Below the pieces are notes generated by a model. It had not been told where the DNA came from, made no database searches, and was given only the letters and a program-made list of their open reading frames with translations. A DNA stretch of 64,000 bases from Bacteroidota bacterium (lineage in GTDB: Bacteria > Bacteroidota > Ignavibacteria > Palsa-1295), in assembly GCA_030706745.1 (NCBI GenBank), contig JAUZNX010000011.1:1-64000 (forward strand). The letters are read 5' to 3'. Shown here piece by piece: positions 26,599-36,056 of this stretch (positions are counted from its first letter, which is position 1; each line of letters begins with the position of its first letter). Position numbers and translations under genes: made by a program.

Positions 26599-28102
26599 GC
26601 CGTGTCTCCTTGAGCCGATACACGCTCATCACGGTATCGGCGGAGGATGCGAGCGGCAACCGGACGCGAAACTCGGTCGCCAGAACGAGTGAATCGCTAT
26701 GCTGCAAGAAGTACGTGGGATTCAGCCGGTTGTAGATCACAAACAGGTTCGCTCCCATCTTGCGGGCGGCACGCCAAACGGAATCCTGATCGTGTTGAAC
26801 GGGCCATATCGATGGCGTAACAAGGCCAGTTAAGTCGATCACCGGCTTGTCCAGGAAATATCCGATGGCGCCGACATCCTGCACAGCCAACGTATCAGTC
26901 GGACGCATATTCTGGCGTAGCCAATCGACCGCCATCAGGTGCTGATCGTTGATGTTGCGGACAGACTCCGCCGAAATTCGCGACCAGCGATATGTCTCAA
27001 CCAAACTTGCGAATATGATAACCGCCATGACAATGCGATTTGCAGGCGTACTCATTCTCGGCGCAATCACGGCAAGCATCGAAACGGCAACCAGTGGGAT
27101 GAGCGGCAGCACAGGGAACATGTAGCGTCCGTGATGTCGAAATTGCGGTGCAACGAATGCCTGCGCAAGAGGGAGGCCGATAATAATAATTAGCAGCAAC
27201 GCAATACGCGCGTCCTTTGCGCATTTCCACACTCCATATCCTGCCAGTGCGAGCAGGATAATGTTATTGGCGATCATGATCTTGAGCACAAACCAGAGAT
27301 ACAGGACATTCGGAACAAGCGATGCATGAGCACCCTGTACCACGCTCGAATGAAACAGCAACGAACCTCGCGTGACGATCGGCAACAGTATCGCCGGCGA
27401 GCTGATCGCAACAAACGTTAGGACAACGATGGGAGCGGCCTTCACATTGGGATGCTCTCGAACGGACGCGACGATCCAATCGATTGCGAATACACTGGCT
27501 ACGAAAATAAATTCTGGTCGCGTCAGTACTCCAAGTCCGAGCCAGATGGCTTCGCGGGCGCGGATACATGCGGTTCGTCTTGACCGCAAGTGTTCCTCGA
27601 CCGCAAGTAACATGAGCAGTGCAGCCAGCGCAGTCTCCATGCCACTCATGCCGCTCCATGCGATGCGACCCGTGAGAATAGCGAGCGCTCCGGCAAGAAT
27701 GGACAATTGTTGCTCCAATCCGAACAGATCGCGCGCGGTCCGATAGATCCCGATCGGAATGATCGCAAAGCAAATCATCGAAAGCACGATTGCGACAAGT
27801 TCAAGTCGCGATGTAAACAGTCCACCGATTGCGATGAGAACAACCCAGAGCGGCGATGTGTCGGCCGTAAGCGGCACGCTGTTCGCGAAACCATAAGGTC
27901 CACCACTCAACAGGTTATGCGCGAACTGGCAGTGAATGTATACATCATCAAGCGGCGGGCTGAGCAGCCCGCGCACACCTGCAGTATGCCCATCCAGGAA
28001 ATACTGCTGAGTACACCCGAAGAGGATGCATACCGCAATTGCCCCGAGCGCGAGCATGGCTTCAACCCGATATATCTTCGCAATGCGCGTGAGCGTACTC
28101 AC
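26591..28102 (-). CDS. GT-C-like membrane protein, AftB-like arabinofuranosyltransferase candidate
   Basis: 503 residues, about ten membrane segments. The N-terminal extracytoplasmic loop PPLDDVYIHCQFAHNLLSGG with TADTSPLWVVL recalls the DDAYI...ARNL...SPLW signature of AftB-like and related GT-C glycosyltransferases. These use decaprenyl-phosphoryl arabinose as donor. GLGVLTRPEFIF carries the family-like 'TRP' loop. The soluble C-terminal region has DVGAIGYFLDKPVIDLTGLV, also typical of this group. The start is a GTG at 28102. The gene lies 3 bases downstream of the UbiA-like gene, whose product class makes the ribosyl precursor of such donors. The substrate remains inference. Confidence 0.72.
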   Translation of the reverse strand: MSTLTRIAKIYRVEAMLALGAIAVCILFGCTQQYFLDGHTAGVRGLLSPPLDDVYIHCQFAHNLLSGGPYGFANSVPLTADTSPLWVVLIAIGGLFTSRLELVAIVLSMICFAIIPIGIYRTARDLFGLEQQLSILAGALAILTGRIAWSGMSGMETALAALLMLLAVEEHLRSRRTACIRAREAIWLGLGVLTRPEFIFVASVFAIDWIVASVREHPNVKAAPIVVLTFVAISSPAILLPIVTRGSLLFHSSVVQGAHASLVPNVLYLWFVLKIMIANNIILLALAGYGVWKCAKDARIALLLIIIIGLPLAQAFVAPQFRHHGRYMFPVLPLIPLVAVSMLAVIAPRMSTPANRIVMAVIIFASLVETYRWSRISAESVRNINDQHLMAVDWLRQNMRPTDTLAVQDVGAIGYFLDKPVIDLTGLVTPSIWPVQHDQDSVWRAARKMGANLFVIYNRLNPTYFLQHSDSLVLATEFRVRLPLASSADTVMSVYRLKETRHG

Positions 28103-28105
28103 AAC

Positions 28106-29002
28106 TCACTTCAGGTAGATAATCGCAATCATGGCGATTGCATAAGCCCCAAAGTTGACAATCATCGGAATGTCCGACAGCACTACTTCGGTTGGGCTTT
28201 CACCGAGATTCTTCTTGTGGAGAAGATAGAGATATCGGAATATCCCATAGAGCACAAAAGGCGTTGTGAAGATGAGGTTTTCGGTGCCGAACATCTTCAC
28301 CGTTCGCTCAGAGACGGTATACAGGGCATAACTAAAGATAAACCCGGCGGCACAAATCGTCGTCATCTGCTCGACAAAATCGACAGAATAATGATGCAGG
28401 ACTTTCCGCGTATGATATTTCGCTTTATCCTCCGGACTCGCGGTACCGATCGCCACCAACTCCCCGCGGCGTTTCGCGAAGCCGAGGAAGAGTGAGAGAA
28501 ACATCGTAGTCAGAATGAGCCACGAACTACGGGGCACATCAATGACGAGCGCGCCGCCGATCACCCGAAGCATGAATCCAATCGCAATCACGAAGACATC
28601 GATGAGGACGAGATTCTTCAGAAAGTAGGTGTATGCCAGATTTTGGAGCAGGTAGGCCGCCAGACAAAGAATGAATGTCCACGGCAGGTTCGCGGTAAGC
28701 ACGATGGCCGCGATGAGCGGAATGCTTGCGAGAACGACAGCCTGGAACAGGGAGACCTGTCCCGACGCAATCGGCCGGAATCGCTTTTTAGGATGCAGCC
28801 GGTCGTGCTCCCGATCCGCAATATCGTTAACGATGTAAATGAAACTGGCCGTCATGCTGAACGCCAGGAATGCTCGAACAGAAAGTAAGAAATAAGCCGG
28901 ATCGAGCAAATGCTGCGAAAACACAAGCGCAGCGAAGACGAAGAGATTCTTCGTCCATTGCAGGGGACGGAACAGGCGGAGTATCGTTCTGAGGTTCGTC
29001 AC
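28106..29002 (-). CDS. UbiA-family prenyltransferase, decaprenyl-phosphate phosphoribosyltransferase-like
   Basis: 298 residues with about eight or nine membrane helices. UbiA-type motif I is present (FIYIVNDIADREHDRLHPKK, with the Asp-rich NDxxDxxxD), as is the second conserved loop (YFLKNLVLIDVFVIAIGFML and RVIGGA). The PLQWTKNLFVFA start and the KRRGELV loop are characteristic of DPPR synthases of the Rv3806c type. These attach 5-phosphoribosyl pyrophosphate to polyprenyl phosphate at the inner membrane. Menaquinone or heme UbiA enzymes are less likely because of the KKRFRPIASG and RRGEL features. The start is a GTG overlapping the preceding stop by 4 bases. The context of GT-C genes supports a role in polyprenyl-phospho-sugar supply. 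Confidence 0.85.
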   Translation of the reverse strand: MTNLRTILRLFRPLQWTKNLFVFAALVFSQHLLDPAYFLLSVRAFLAFSMTASFIYIVNDIADREHDRLHPKKRFRPIASGQVSLFQAVVLASIPLIAAIVLTANLPWTFILCLAAYLLQNLAYTYFLKNLVLIDVFVIAIGFMLRVIGGALVIDVPRSSWLILTTMFLSLFLGFAKRRGELVAIGTASPEDKAKYHTRKVLHHYSVDFVEQMTTICAAGFIFSYALYTVSERTVKMFGTENLIFTTPFVLYGIFRYLYLLHKKNLGESPTEVVLSDIPMIVNFGAYAIAMIAIIYLK

Positions 29003-30636
29003 GGTGTCGAAGTATTTCGACGACTAACACTGCTTCGGACTAGACCTATTCCCCCGGCAACGAGAAGTGCCCCGACGGTTAGACCGGAAATCCAGAGTCC
29101 AGCCTGTTCTAGCGGTGTTCGCTCCAGGCGCCAAAATAGCCGGGAGGGCTGGGCTGGTATCGCAGCGCGCGCGCGGCCCACCGAGTCTGGCCAGGTCCTG
29201 ATTTCCGAATCGTTCGCATAGAGATGCCAGGCGGGCCAGTAGAAACGATGATAGGTCACGGTGTCTCCGCCCGGCGAACGCGCGCGCGAGTCCTCGGCCG
29301 GAAGTGGGTCTTGGGGTGCAGCTGGTACGACGCTCGTTAGAAAGTTGAGACTCGCTGCTTTGGGGAGATACTCAGGTGTGTCGCCAGTTCGACCCGGATC
29401 ATGCCGATAGAAGTGGGCGTCTGTCAGAATCAACGCAAGCGGTAGAAGGGCTCCGAAGCACCATAGCGCTGTTATGAACGTAGCAGACGTACGCAATACT
29501 TTTGAATGCATCGTACCGGTTACTACTGCTGCGAAGAGCAAAAAGTATATATAGTTGCGCCATGTGCCTTGCGCAATGAGTGAGACCGCGCTCCAAATTG
29601 GCTCACTCACGATGGGTGTGTCAAGAAATGCGAAGCACGCGATGATGACCAGACCGCCGCGCAGCACATTCCTTTCCGTCGGCGTGAGTGTTTGACGGGT
29701 CCGAGGCCGAAAATAAACGACCGCCAGAATTGCCGCTGAGAGATACAACAAAGCGTAGTGATAAAATGCGGGCAGCATCCTGCCATGAAGTACATCGAGA
29801 ATGAGATAGTCAGGAATCCGCGTCAGGATCGCAAGTTGTATATCATTCTTGTATGTCGCGATCGAGATCAGTTGATATGCCGTCAGCCCCAGACAGAGTG
29901 CAACTGCGGCGGCAATTCTTCGCAATACGATCGGAGTCAGTTGTTCGCGTTCTGCAATGGCCACCAAGGGCAGGAGTGCGAGCGTGCCAACAGTCAGCGG
30001 AATACTGCTCAAGAACATCAGCGCCGCGGAAACTCCGGTCAGAATCACCCCCGAACGACCATTCTCGCGTGAAATAATCAGGTATAGCCCACACCACAGG
30101 AGCGGCAAAAACACATAACTCAAATGAGCAGGAAGTGAAGTACGCGAATATAACTCGGCAATGCGAAACGGGGCAAATGCGTAAAGGCTGGATCCTATCA
30201 GGGCTTGATAGCGTGGGGCGCCAACGGTCCTCAACAAAAACCAAGTCGTACCGAAGCTAGCTATGGTTAGGAGTAGCCCGGTCATCTGCATGATCATGTA
30301 TGGCTCGCCTATCTGCAAGACCACCTTGACGAGATTGCTGGCATAGAAGTAGACTGGCGGATAAAAATAGAACGCTGGTGAACCATAACCCCGAAACCCA
30401 CTTGGCACCCATCGTGGGACGAGCACACCCTGGGACAGCATTTCTCCAAACCGAGTGGTCCAATACATATGAGTGGGGCCATCGGTCCCGTATGTGTGTG
30501 CGACGAACGGGGCCACAAGCTGCAGCAGGACCACAATCGCAAGGACCACTTCCAACCACCGTGGAAGTCGGAACGCGGAGGCATTCCCGGCCTCTGTGCC
30601 ATGGCCAGTGCCCCAAAGGTTCACACGCGTCTTCAT
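28999..30636 (-). CDS. PTPS-related polytopic membrane protein (third of three tandem paralogues)
   Basis: 545 residues from ATG 30636 (MKTRVNLWGTGHGTE); a TTG six codons upstream is also in frame. About eleven membrane segments. The protein matches the polytopic '6-pyruvoyl-tetrahydropterin synthase-related' membrane family by its layout. There is an acidic N-terminal loop (YGTDGPTHMYWTTRF), then VPRWVPSGFRGYGSPAFYFYPP, then FAPFRIAELYSRTSLPAHL. A C-terminal beta-like tail follows (YHRFYWPAWHLYAND, LFWRLERTPLEQAG). The layout is GT-C-like and suggests an extracytoplasmic lipid-linked sugar transferase, but the family's biochemistry is not established. Closely related genes lie at 30684 and 32354 in the same operon. 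Confidence 0.78.
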   Translation of the reverse strand: MKTRVNLWGTGHGTEAGNASAFRLPRWLEVVLAIVVLLQLVAPFVAHTYGTDGPTHMYWTTRFGEMLSQGVLVPRWVPSGFRGYGSPAFYFYPPVYFYASNLVKVVLQIGEPYMIMQMTGLLLTIASFGTTWFLLRTVGAPRYQALIGSSLYAFAPFRIAELYSRTSLPAHLSYVFLPLLWCGLYLIISRENGRSGVILTGVSAALMFLSSIPLTVGTLALLPLVAIAEREQLTPIVLRRIAAAVALCLGLTAYQLISIATYKNDIQLAILTRIPDYLILDVLHGRMLPAFYHYALLYLSAAILAVVYFRPRTRQTLTPTERNVLRGGLVIIACFAFLDTPIVSEPIWSAVSLIAQGTWRNYIYFLLFAAVVTGTMHSKVLRTSATFITALWCFGALLPLALILTDAHFYRHDPGRTGDTPEYLPKAASLNFLTSVVPAAPQDPLPAEDSRARSPGGDTVTYHRFYWPAWHLYANDSEIRTWPDSVGRARAAIPAQPSRLFWRLERTPLEQAGLWISGLTVGALLVAGGIGLVRSSVSRRNTSTP

Positions 30637-30683
30637 CTGTATGCGATCATGCAAAGAACGTAAAGTGCTAAGCGGCAGAGCAT

Positions 30684-32342
30684 CTATGTGGCCGACGAAT
30701 TTTGCTTAAACCACCCACGAAAAAGACCGATTACCAGTGTGGCCAACATTCCACCAAACGCTAGCTCCGAAATCCACCTCCCGGCCCACTCCAAAGGTGA
30801 TTGTTCCAAGTGCCAGATCGCCGAGTAATGTCCCGCTTCTAAAGTTGTAGTCGCTCGACCAAGTCCATCAGGATAGGATTGAACTGTGTGCCCGTTCACC
30901 GTGAGATGCCAGGCAGGCCAATAGAACCGATGGAACGTAACTTGGCGATTCGCCGCGAGTTGAACGTCATATTCATCCGAAGTCATTGTCCCTCGAATTG
31001 ACACAATGTGATCCGATGGTTTGGTCTCGTGCGAGGAACTCAGAATGATCGGGGCGCTGGCCGGCAACAGGCTATCGAGCGCCGCTTGATTGCTCAACGT
31101 GTAGGCGGGTGCGTATTCCATCTGGTCGGTCAACGGATCATTGTGGTGAGGAAACAGATGCAAATTGAAAACGATCATCATGGCTGGCAGAATCGCGGAG
31201 ACCCCGAAGATCAAGACAATCACATTCGAAGCTGCGACCAGTTTTCGCGTTTTCGCGAGTGCGACGAACATGGCAATGAACAGCAGCAATAGAATGAAGA
31301 ATCGCCAACTCCCCTGGATTAGGGCAAGATAGGGCACAGATCCCCAGAGAAACGAGCGGACGATGGGAAGCTCAAGCAACACCACAACCACGGTGATTGC
31401 GAGTCCGGACCTGAGCACCGCTCGTTCGACTGCTGAATATCCGAGCCAGGCTCGAGCCGGCAGAGCAGCGAGTATAGCGGTTGCGATACCCGCAACAATA
31501 ATCCCGACATGAAAGAGCGTGGGCAGATTTTGCAGATGAAGCAGATCGTCAATAATAAATTCGCGTTTTGCCGTGAGCGTGGCAAGTTGGGCAAATCGCT
31601 GATATGTAACTACCGAACATAGGTACCACAACGAAAGCAACAGACTCACCAAGCCAGCACCCACCAGCAAAAGCAGCCCGCGAGCATTGATCTCCCGATG
31701 TAGGGCAATCATTACTGCCACGATTGCGATGCCGATCAATAGCGTAAGCGGAATGCTGGTTAGCACGAGTAATGCTCCAATGATTGCCGTCAGGAGCACG
31801 CCACGAATCCGAGTATTCGGATTTGTGGAAAACAGTTTGATAATGCCGGCCGCAATCAACGGTACAAACACATAGCCGATATGAGAGGAAAGAGATGAGC
31901 GAGAGTATAGCTCTGCAATGCGAAACGGTCCGAAGGCATATAAGAAGCTGCCGAACATCAATGGCCAACCTCGCGCGCCCAGCATCGCGAACAGGTACCA
32001 TGCAGAGGCAAAACTGGCAACGGTGCCAATCAAACCCGCAAATTGAAAAAGCGTGTACGGATTTGTGATTCCGGTCAGGGTTTGAAGCGATGCCGTCAGA
32101 TAAAAGGCAAGTGGCGGATAAAAATAAAATGCTGGCGAGCCAAAGCCATGAAATCCTTCCGGTACCCATCGCGGAATCCACACTCCGCGGGCGATCATGC
32201 TATTGAATTGACGCTCCAGATTCAGCTGTCCAGGGCCATCCACGCCGACCGATTGCACCACGAATGGAGCGACCAACTCCAATCCGACCACGAAGATCAG
32301 GAGGCCAAGCAATACCTTGAAAGATCGGGGCTGTGCTTTCAT
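30684..32342 (-). CDS. PTPS-related polytopic membrane protein (second of three tandem paralogues)
   Basis: 552 residues from ATG 32342 (MKAQPRSFKVLLGLL). It shows the same motif order as its neighbours: GVDGPGQLNLERQF, VPRWVPEGFHGFGSPAFYF, FGPFRIAELYSRSSLSSHI, about eleven membrane segments, and a C-terminal tail with FHRFYWPAWHLTVNG and HLEQSPLEWAGRWIS. The DNA has diverged clearly from the two flanking copies, so the duplication is old. Spacing is 47 bases to the downstream copy and 11 bases to the upstream one. It is probably an inner-membrane enzyme acting on the outer leaflet; substrate unknown. Confidence 0.78.
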   Translation of the reverse strand: MKAQPRSFKVLLGLLIFVVGLELVAPFVVQSVGVDGPGQLNLERQFNSMIARGVWIPRWVPEGFHGFGSPAFYFYPPLAFYLTASLQTLTGITNPYTLFQFAGLIGTVASFASAWYLFAMLGARGWPLMFGSFLYAFGPFRIAELYSRSSLSSHIGYVFVPLIAAGIIKLFSTNPNTRIRGVLLTAIIGALLVLTSIPLTLLIGIAIVAVMIALHREINARGLLLLVGAGLVSLLLSLWYLCSVVTYQRFAQLATLTAKREFIIDDLLHLQNLPTLFHVGIIVAGIATAILAALPARAWLGYSAVERAVLRSGLAITVVVVLLELPIVRSFLWGSVPYLALIQGSWRFFILLLLFIAMFVALAKTRKLVAASNVIVLIFGVSAILPAMMIVFNLHLFPHHNDPLTDQMEYAPAYTLSNQAALDSLLPASAPIILSSSHETKPSDHIVSIRGTMTSDEYDVQLAANRQVTFHRFYWPAWHLTVNGHTVQSYPDGLGRATTTLEAGHYSAIWHLEQSPLEWAGRWISELAFGGMLATLVIGLFRGWFKQNSSAT

Positions 32343-32353
32343 GTTAGTTCATC

Positions 32354-33997
32354 TCACTGCTTTCGGGATTTGCGCCTTTGAACCAGACTTCCTCCTGCTG
32401 CAATGGCAACGCCCAAAAAAGTCAACGAGGACACCCAGATGCCGGCTCGTTCCAGCGGCGATCTTTGGAGTTGCCAGGAGAGTTGATAATGCCCGGCAGG
32501 CAATAACACTTTTGCCCGGCCGAGCGAGTCGAACGTGGACCGAATCTCCCGATCGTTCATATAGAGATGCCACTGGGGCCAGTAAAATTGATGAAATGTC
32601 GCCACGACGGGCTGACGAAGACTCGCGTCATACTGTTCGAGAACAGGACGCCATTCCCGACTAATTACTGTGTCACCAGGAGCGAAGTCTGCGAGTATCA
32701 TCGGATCCTGCTGGTGATCCCGAAGCAGATGCAAGTCGCCTTCGCGTACTGTATAGGCTGGGAGATACTCCGTCGGATCATGGAGCGGCGCATCGAGATG
32801 TGAAAAGAGATGGACGTTGAACAATATTAGCAGTGCCGGAAAAAGAGCGCCAATGGTCCATACCCATACGATCGCGCTCGAAGCTCGAAGCAAATTCGGT
32901 GACCGAGCAATGCCAATGATGACTGCCGCAAAAAGAACGAGTTGAATGTAGTATCGTTCGGCGCCAACCGTGAGTTCTAAAATGAGAATGTGATACCAAA
33001 CGGTCCAACTCAGGAATGGCGTTTCCAGGAATATCATTACGAGTGTAAACACTATTCCCAGCCGCATCGTAGTTCGCTCTGCAACCGCGATGGGGCTACT
33101 GGATTCTCGCCGCGCCCTCCAAAATGCAATAGCCGCGATGAGAACAGCAAGGTATATTAATCCTTCATGATACGCCGTTGGAAGGTTGCCAAACTGAAGG
33201 AGATCGTTGATGAGATATTCCGGGACCCCCCGTATGGATTTCAATTGCGTCTGCGGTTGGGCTGCAAGAACGGAAGAGAAATGAAATGCAGCGAGTCCTG
33301 CTGCGATCACGACTGCCAGTGCAACATGTGCCGCACGTTGCCTTGTCCACAGTCTCCAACACACGATTGCCGCAAGGCCGATGGAACCTGCGGTGATTAG
33401 CATTAATGGAACATTGGTTAAGGCAATAAGTGCGGATGAGACTCCCAGCAACAGGATGCCCTTCATGCGGCGTGCCGATTCGCCATTCACAATCAAAACA
33501 AGGCCCGCCCAAACGAGGGGCAGAAAGACATAGCCAACGTGGCATGTAATAGAAGAGCGGGAGTATAATTCCGCGAGGCGATATGGCGCAAAGGTATAGA
33601 TTATGGCGCCAATATTCATTTGGTAGCCTCGCGAGCCGAGAATCTTCAGAAGGACCCGAGCCGTGAAGAAGCTCCCGATCGTTGCCAGAAAACTTGCCGC
33701 GTGAAATAAAGAATACGGATCAGTTAGACCAGTAATAACTCGAACGAGGGCGCACAAGTAGAAGGCAACCGGTGGATAAAAGTAAAAACTCGGCACGCCA
33801 AATCCATAGAATCCGTCTGGCGCCCATCTGGGCAAGAGTACGCCATGTGCAACAAGTCTGGAATACTGACCAACCAGTAGTATCAGTTCCGACGCATCGA
33901 GGCCTGCTGTTCGTTTGAAGAGCGGCAGCACGAGTTCGATCAATACAACGAGGCCAAGGAGGACCTCCAGGCTTCGAGGAAGCCGGAATTTCTTCAC
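32354..33997 (-). CDS. PTPS-related polytopic membrane protein (first of three tandem paralogues)
   Basis: 547 residues if started at GTG 33997 (MKKFRLPRSLEVLLG). A TTG at 34009, directly after the mutase stop, would add four residues and cannot be excluded. Motifs match the paralogues: GLDASELILLVGQY, LPRWAPDGFYGFGVPSFYFYPP, FAPYRLAELYSRSSITCHV, and the tail FHQFYWPQWHLYMND with LQRSPLERAGIWVS. The acidic loop differs from the other two (ASEL in place of GPTH or GPGQ), which may mean a different sugar or acceptor. The gene is tightly coupled to the acyl-CoA mutase gene upstream. Confidence 0.77.
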   Translation of the reverse strand: MKKFRLPRSLEVLLGLVVLIELVLPLFKRTAGLDASELILLVGQYSRLVAHGVLLPRWAPDGFYGFGVPSFYFYPPVAFYLCALVRVITGLTDPYSLFHAASFLATIGSFFTARVLLKILGSRGYQMNIGAIIYTFAPYRLAELYSRSSITCHVGYVFLPLVWAGLVLIVNGESARRMKGILLLGVSSALIALTNVPLMLITAGSIGLAAIVCWRLWTRQRAAHVALAVVIAAGLAAFHFSSVLAAQPQTQLKSIRGVPEYLINDLLQFGNLPTAYHEGLIYLAVLIAAIAFWRARRESSSPIAVAERTTMRLGIVFTLVMIFLETPFLSWTVWYHILILELTVGAERYYIQLVLFAAVIIGIARSPNLLRASSAIVWVWTIGALFPALLILFNVHLFSHLDAPLHDPTEYLPAYTVREGDLHLLRDHQQDPMILADFAPGDTVISREWRPVLEQYDASLRQPVVATFHQFYWPQWHLYMNDREIRSTFDSLGRAKVLLPAGHYQLSWQLQRSPLERAGIWVSSLTFLGVAIAAGGSLVQRRKSRKQ

Positions 33998-34009
33998 GTG
34001 ATTAGGCAA

Positions 34010-35770
34010 TCAAAATACGATCGCCTCCTGATACTCTCCGAACGGCACCTTCAGTGTGTTGATCATCTCGCCAAGCGTGACGTAGTTTCGTGCGGCGCGG
34101 ACGAGCACCGGCATCAGGTTCGTGTGTCCGAATCCGGCGGCGCGAATCTCTTCGATCGACTCGTTGACGTCCGCTTGCGAGCGGTTCGCTTTCAGTTCGG
34201 CGAGTTTGCGCTTCTGATCGATCTCGACCTGAGGAGAAATCTGCAGGATCGGAATGTCGATCTTCTCATTGAGTTCGACAAACTCGTTCACGCCGACAAT
34301 ATACTTCTCTTTCCGGTCGAGTTCGAGTTGATAGCGATAGGCCGCGTCCGCAATCTCGCGCTGGAAGAATCCAGCTTCGATCGCCGGAATCACGCCGCCC
34401 AGGGCGTCGATCTGATCGAAGTACACATTCGCCTCGCGCTCTAACCGGTCCGTTTCGGATTCGATAAAGTACGAGCCGCCAAGCGGATCGACCGTATTGA
34501 TGACGCCAGTCTCGTAGGCAATGATTTGCTGCGTGCGGAGCGCGATCTTCACGGCCTTCTCGCTCGGCAGCGCCAGCGTTTCGTCCATCGAGTTCGTGTG
34601 CAGCGATTGCGTGCCACCGAGCACGCCCGCCAGCGCTTCGAATGCCGTGCGGACGATATTATTCTCCGGCTGCTGTGCTGTGAGGGAGCAACCAGCGGTC
34701 TGCGTGTGGAAGCGAAGCGAAAGCGAGCGTGCCGACTTTGCGCCGTATTTATCCTTCATGCGGCGCGCCCAAATACGGCGTGCAGCGCGGAGCTTCGCGA
34801 TCTCTTCGAAAAAGTCGATGTGCGAATTGAAAAAGAACGAAATGCGCGGCGTAAATGCATCGATGTCCATCCCGCGCGCCAGGCAATGCTCGACATACGA
34901 AAATCCATCAGCGAGCGTGAAGGCCAGCTCTTGCGCTGCGGTCGAACCGGCTTCGCGGATGTGATAGCCCGAGACCGAGACCGGGTTCCACTGCGGGACC
35001 TCGTTCGTGCAGTACTCGATCATGTCCGTGATGATCCGCATCGAAGGCTCCGGCGGATAGATAAACTCCTTTTGAGCGATGTACTCTTTCAGGATGTCGT
35101 TTTGCAGTGTGCCGCGCAGGCGGTCGAACGCCACGCCCTGCTTCTCGGCAACGCAAAGATAGAACGCGAAGACCATCGCTGCGGGCGAGTTGATCGTCAT
35201 CGAGGTCGAGACTTTGTCCAGCGGGATGCCGGCGAAGAGCGTCTCCATGTCTTTGAGTGAGGAGATCGCGACGCCGCAAATCCCGACCTCGCCTTCCGAC
35301 CATGCATCGTCCGCATCGCGGCCCATGAGCGTCGGCAGATCGAATGCCGTCGAGAGTCCCGTCTGTCCGTGCGCGAGCAAATACTTGAATCGCTCGTTGG
35401 TGTCCTCGGGCGTGCCGAATCCGGCGAACTGCCGCATCGTCCACAGCTTGCCTCGATACCCGTTCGGATGAATCCCGCGCGTGTACGGGAATTGTCCGGG
35501 GAAACCGACATTCTCGACAAAGTCGTCTGGACTTTGTAGGGATGTGCCGCGCACGTCCTCCCCTGCTCCGGTGGGTGAATAGAGCATCTCCACTGGCTTG
35601 CCCGAGAGCGTGGTGTACTTCATCCCGGTCGTCGTCCCGGCTTCCGCGCGCGCCTTCCACAATAGATAAGCCTGCTGGTATTCCTCGCTCTGCTCGAATG
35701 ATGTGGGAAGGCTACCATTGGCGGCGACACCATTGGTACTCATCTTGCCATTTTTACTGCCGTTTTGCAT
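34010..35770 (-). CDS. Acyl-CoA (methylmalonyl-CoA-type) mutase large subunit, without B12-binding domain
   Basis: 586 residues from ATG 35770 ([14 protein letters not shown]). An in-frame TTG at 35794 and an ATG at 35743 are alternatives. Adenosylcobalamin-dependent carbon-skeleton mutase, cytoplasmic. The substrate-binding TIM-barrel domain is complete: [104 protein letters not shown] and [11 protein letters not shown]. It has no DxHxxG cobalamin-binding domain, so a separate small subunit is needed and must lie outside the window. Methylmalonyl-CoA is the most likely substrate, with isobutyryl-CoA-type mutases as the alternative. It stands at the head of the membrane-glycosyltransferase operon, an unusual position. 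Confidence 0.9.
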   Translation of the reverse strand: MQNGSKNGKMSTNGVAANGSLPTSFEQSEEYQQAYLLWKARAEAGTTTGMKYTTLSGKPVEMLYSPTGAGEDVRGTSLQSPDDFVENVGFPGQFPYTRGIHPNGYRGKLWTMRQFAGFGTPEDTNERFKYLLAHGQTGLSTAFDLPTLMGRDADDAWSEGEVGICGVAISSLKDMETLFAGIPLDKVSTSMTINSPAAMVFAFYLCVAEKQGVAFDRLRGTLQNDILKEYIAQKEFIYPPEPSMRIITDMIEYCTNEVPQWNPVSVSGYHIREAGSTAAQELAFTLADGFSYVEHCLARGMDIDAFTPRISFFFNSHIDFFEEIAKLRAARRIWARRMKDKYGAKSARSLSLRFHTQTAGCSLTAQQPENNIVRTAFEALAGVLGGTQSLHTNSMDETLALPSEKAVKIALRTQQIIAYETGVINTVDPLGGSYFIESETDRLEREANVYFDQIDALGGVIPAIEAGFFQREIADAAYRYQLELDRKEKYIVGVNEFVELNEKIDIPILQISPQVEIDQKRKLAELKANRSQADVNESIEEIRAAGFGHTNLMPVLVRAARNYVTLGEMINTLKVPFGEYQEAIVF

Positions 35771-36056
35771 GGTTTCTCGGATATTCTGGGTCAACGATGA
35801 CGCGGCGGATTTCGTCCCCAGGGGGCGGAGGCCAGATCACACGCTGTGTTTTGTTCCGGGGTCGTTCGGCAAAGCCTAATCTGCGCGGCACGCGGAGCTT
35901 GCGATTGCTTATTTCGCACAAGATAATGCATGTGCCACACCTGCGACCCCGGCCCCGGAATTGACCGACCTCAAGGCAGATATTCAAACGGCCCGTCAAG
36001 TTCTCGCTGCGTTTCATCTGGGCGGGGTGTGATAGGAGCGCAAAGACTTCGATTCC

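Noticed and set aside
35742-36056. Possible extra gene between the mutase and the DUF2953-like gene
   Set aside because: Frames on both strands here are short and rich in arginine and proline, with no recognisable motif.
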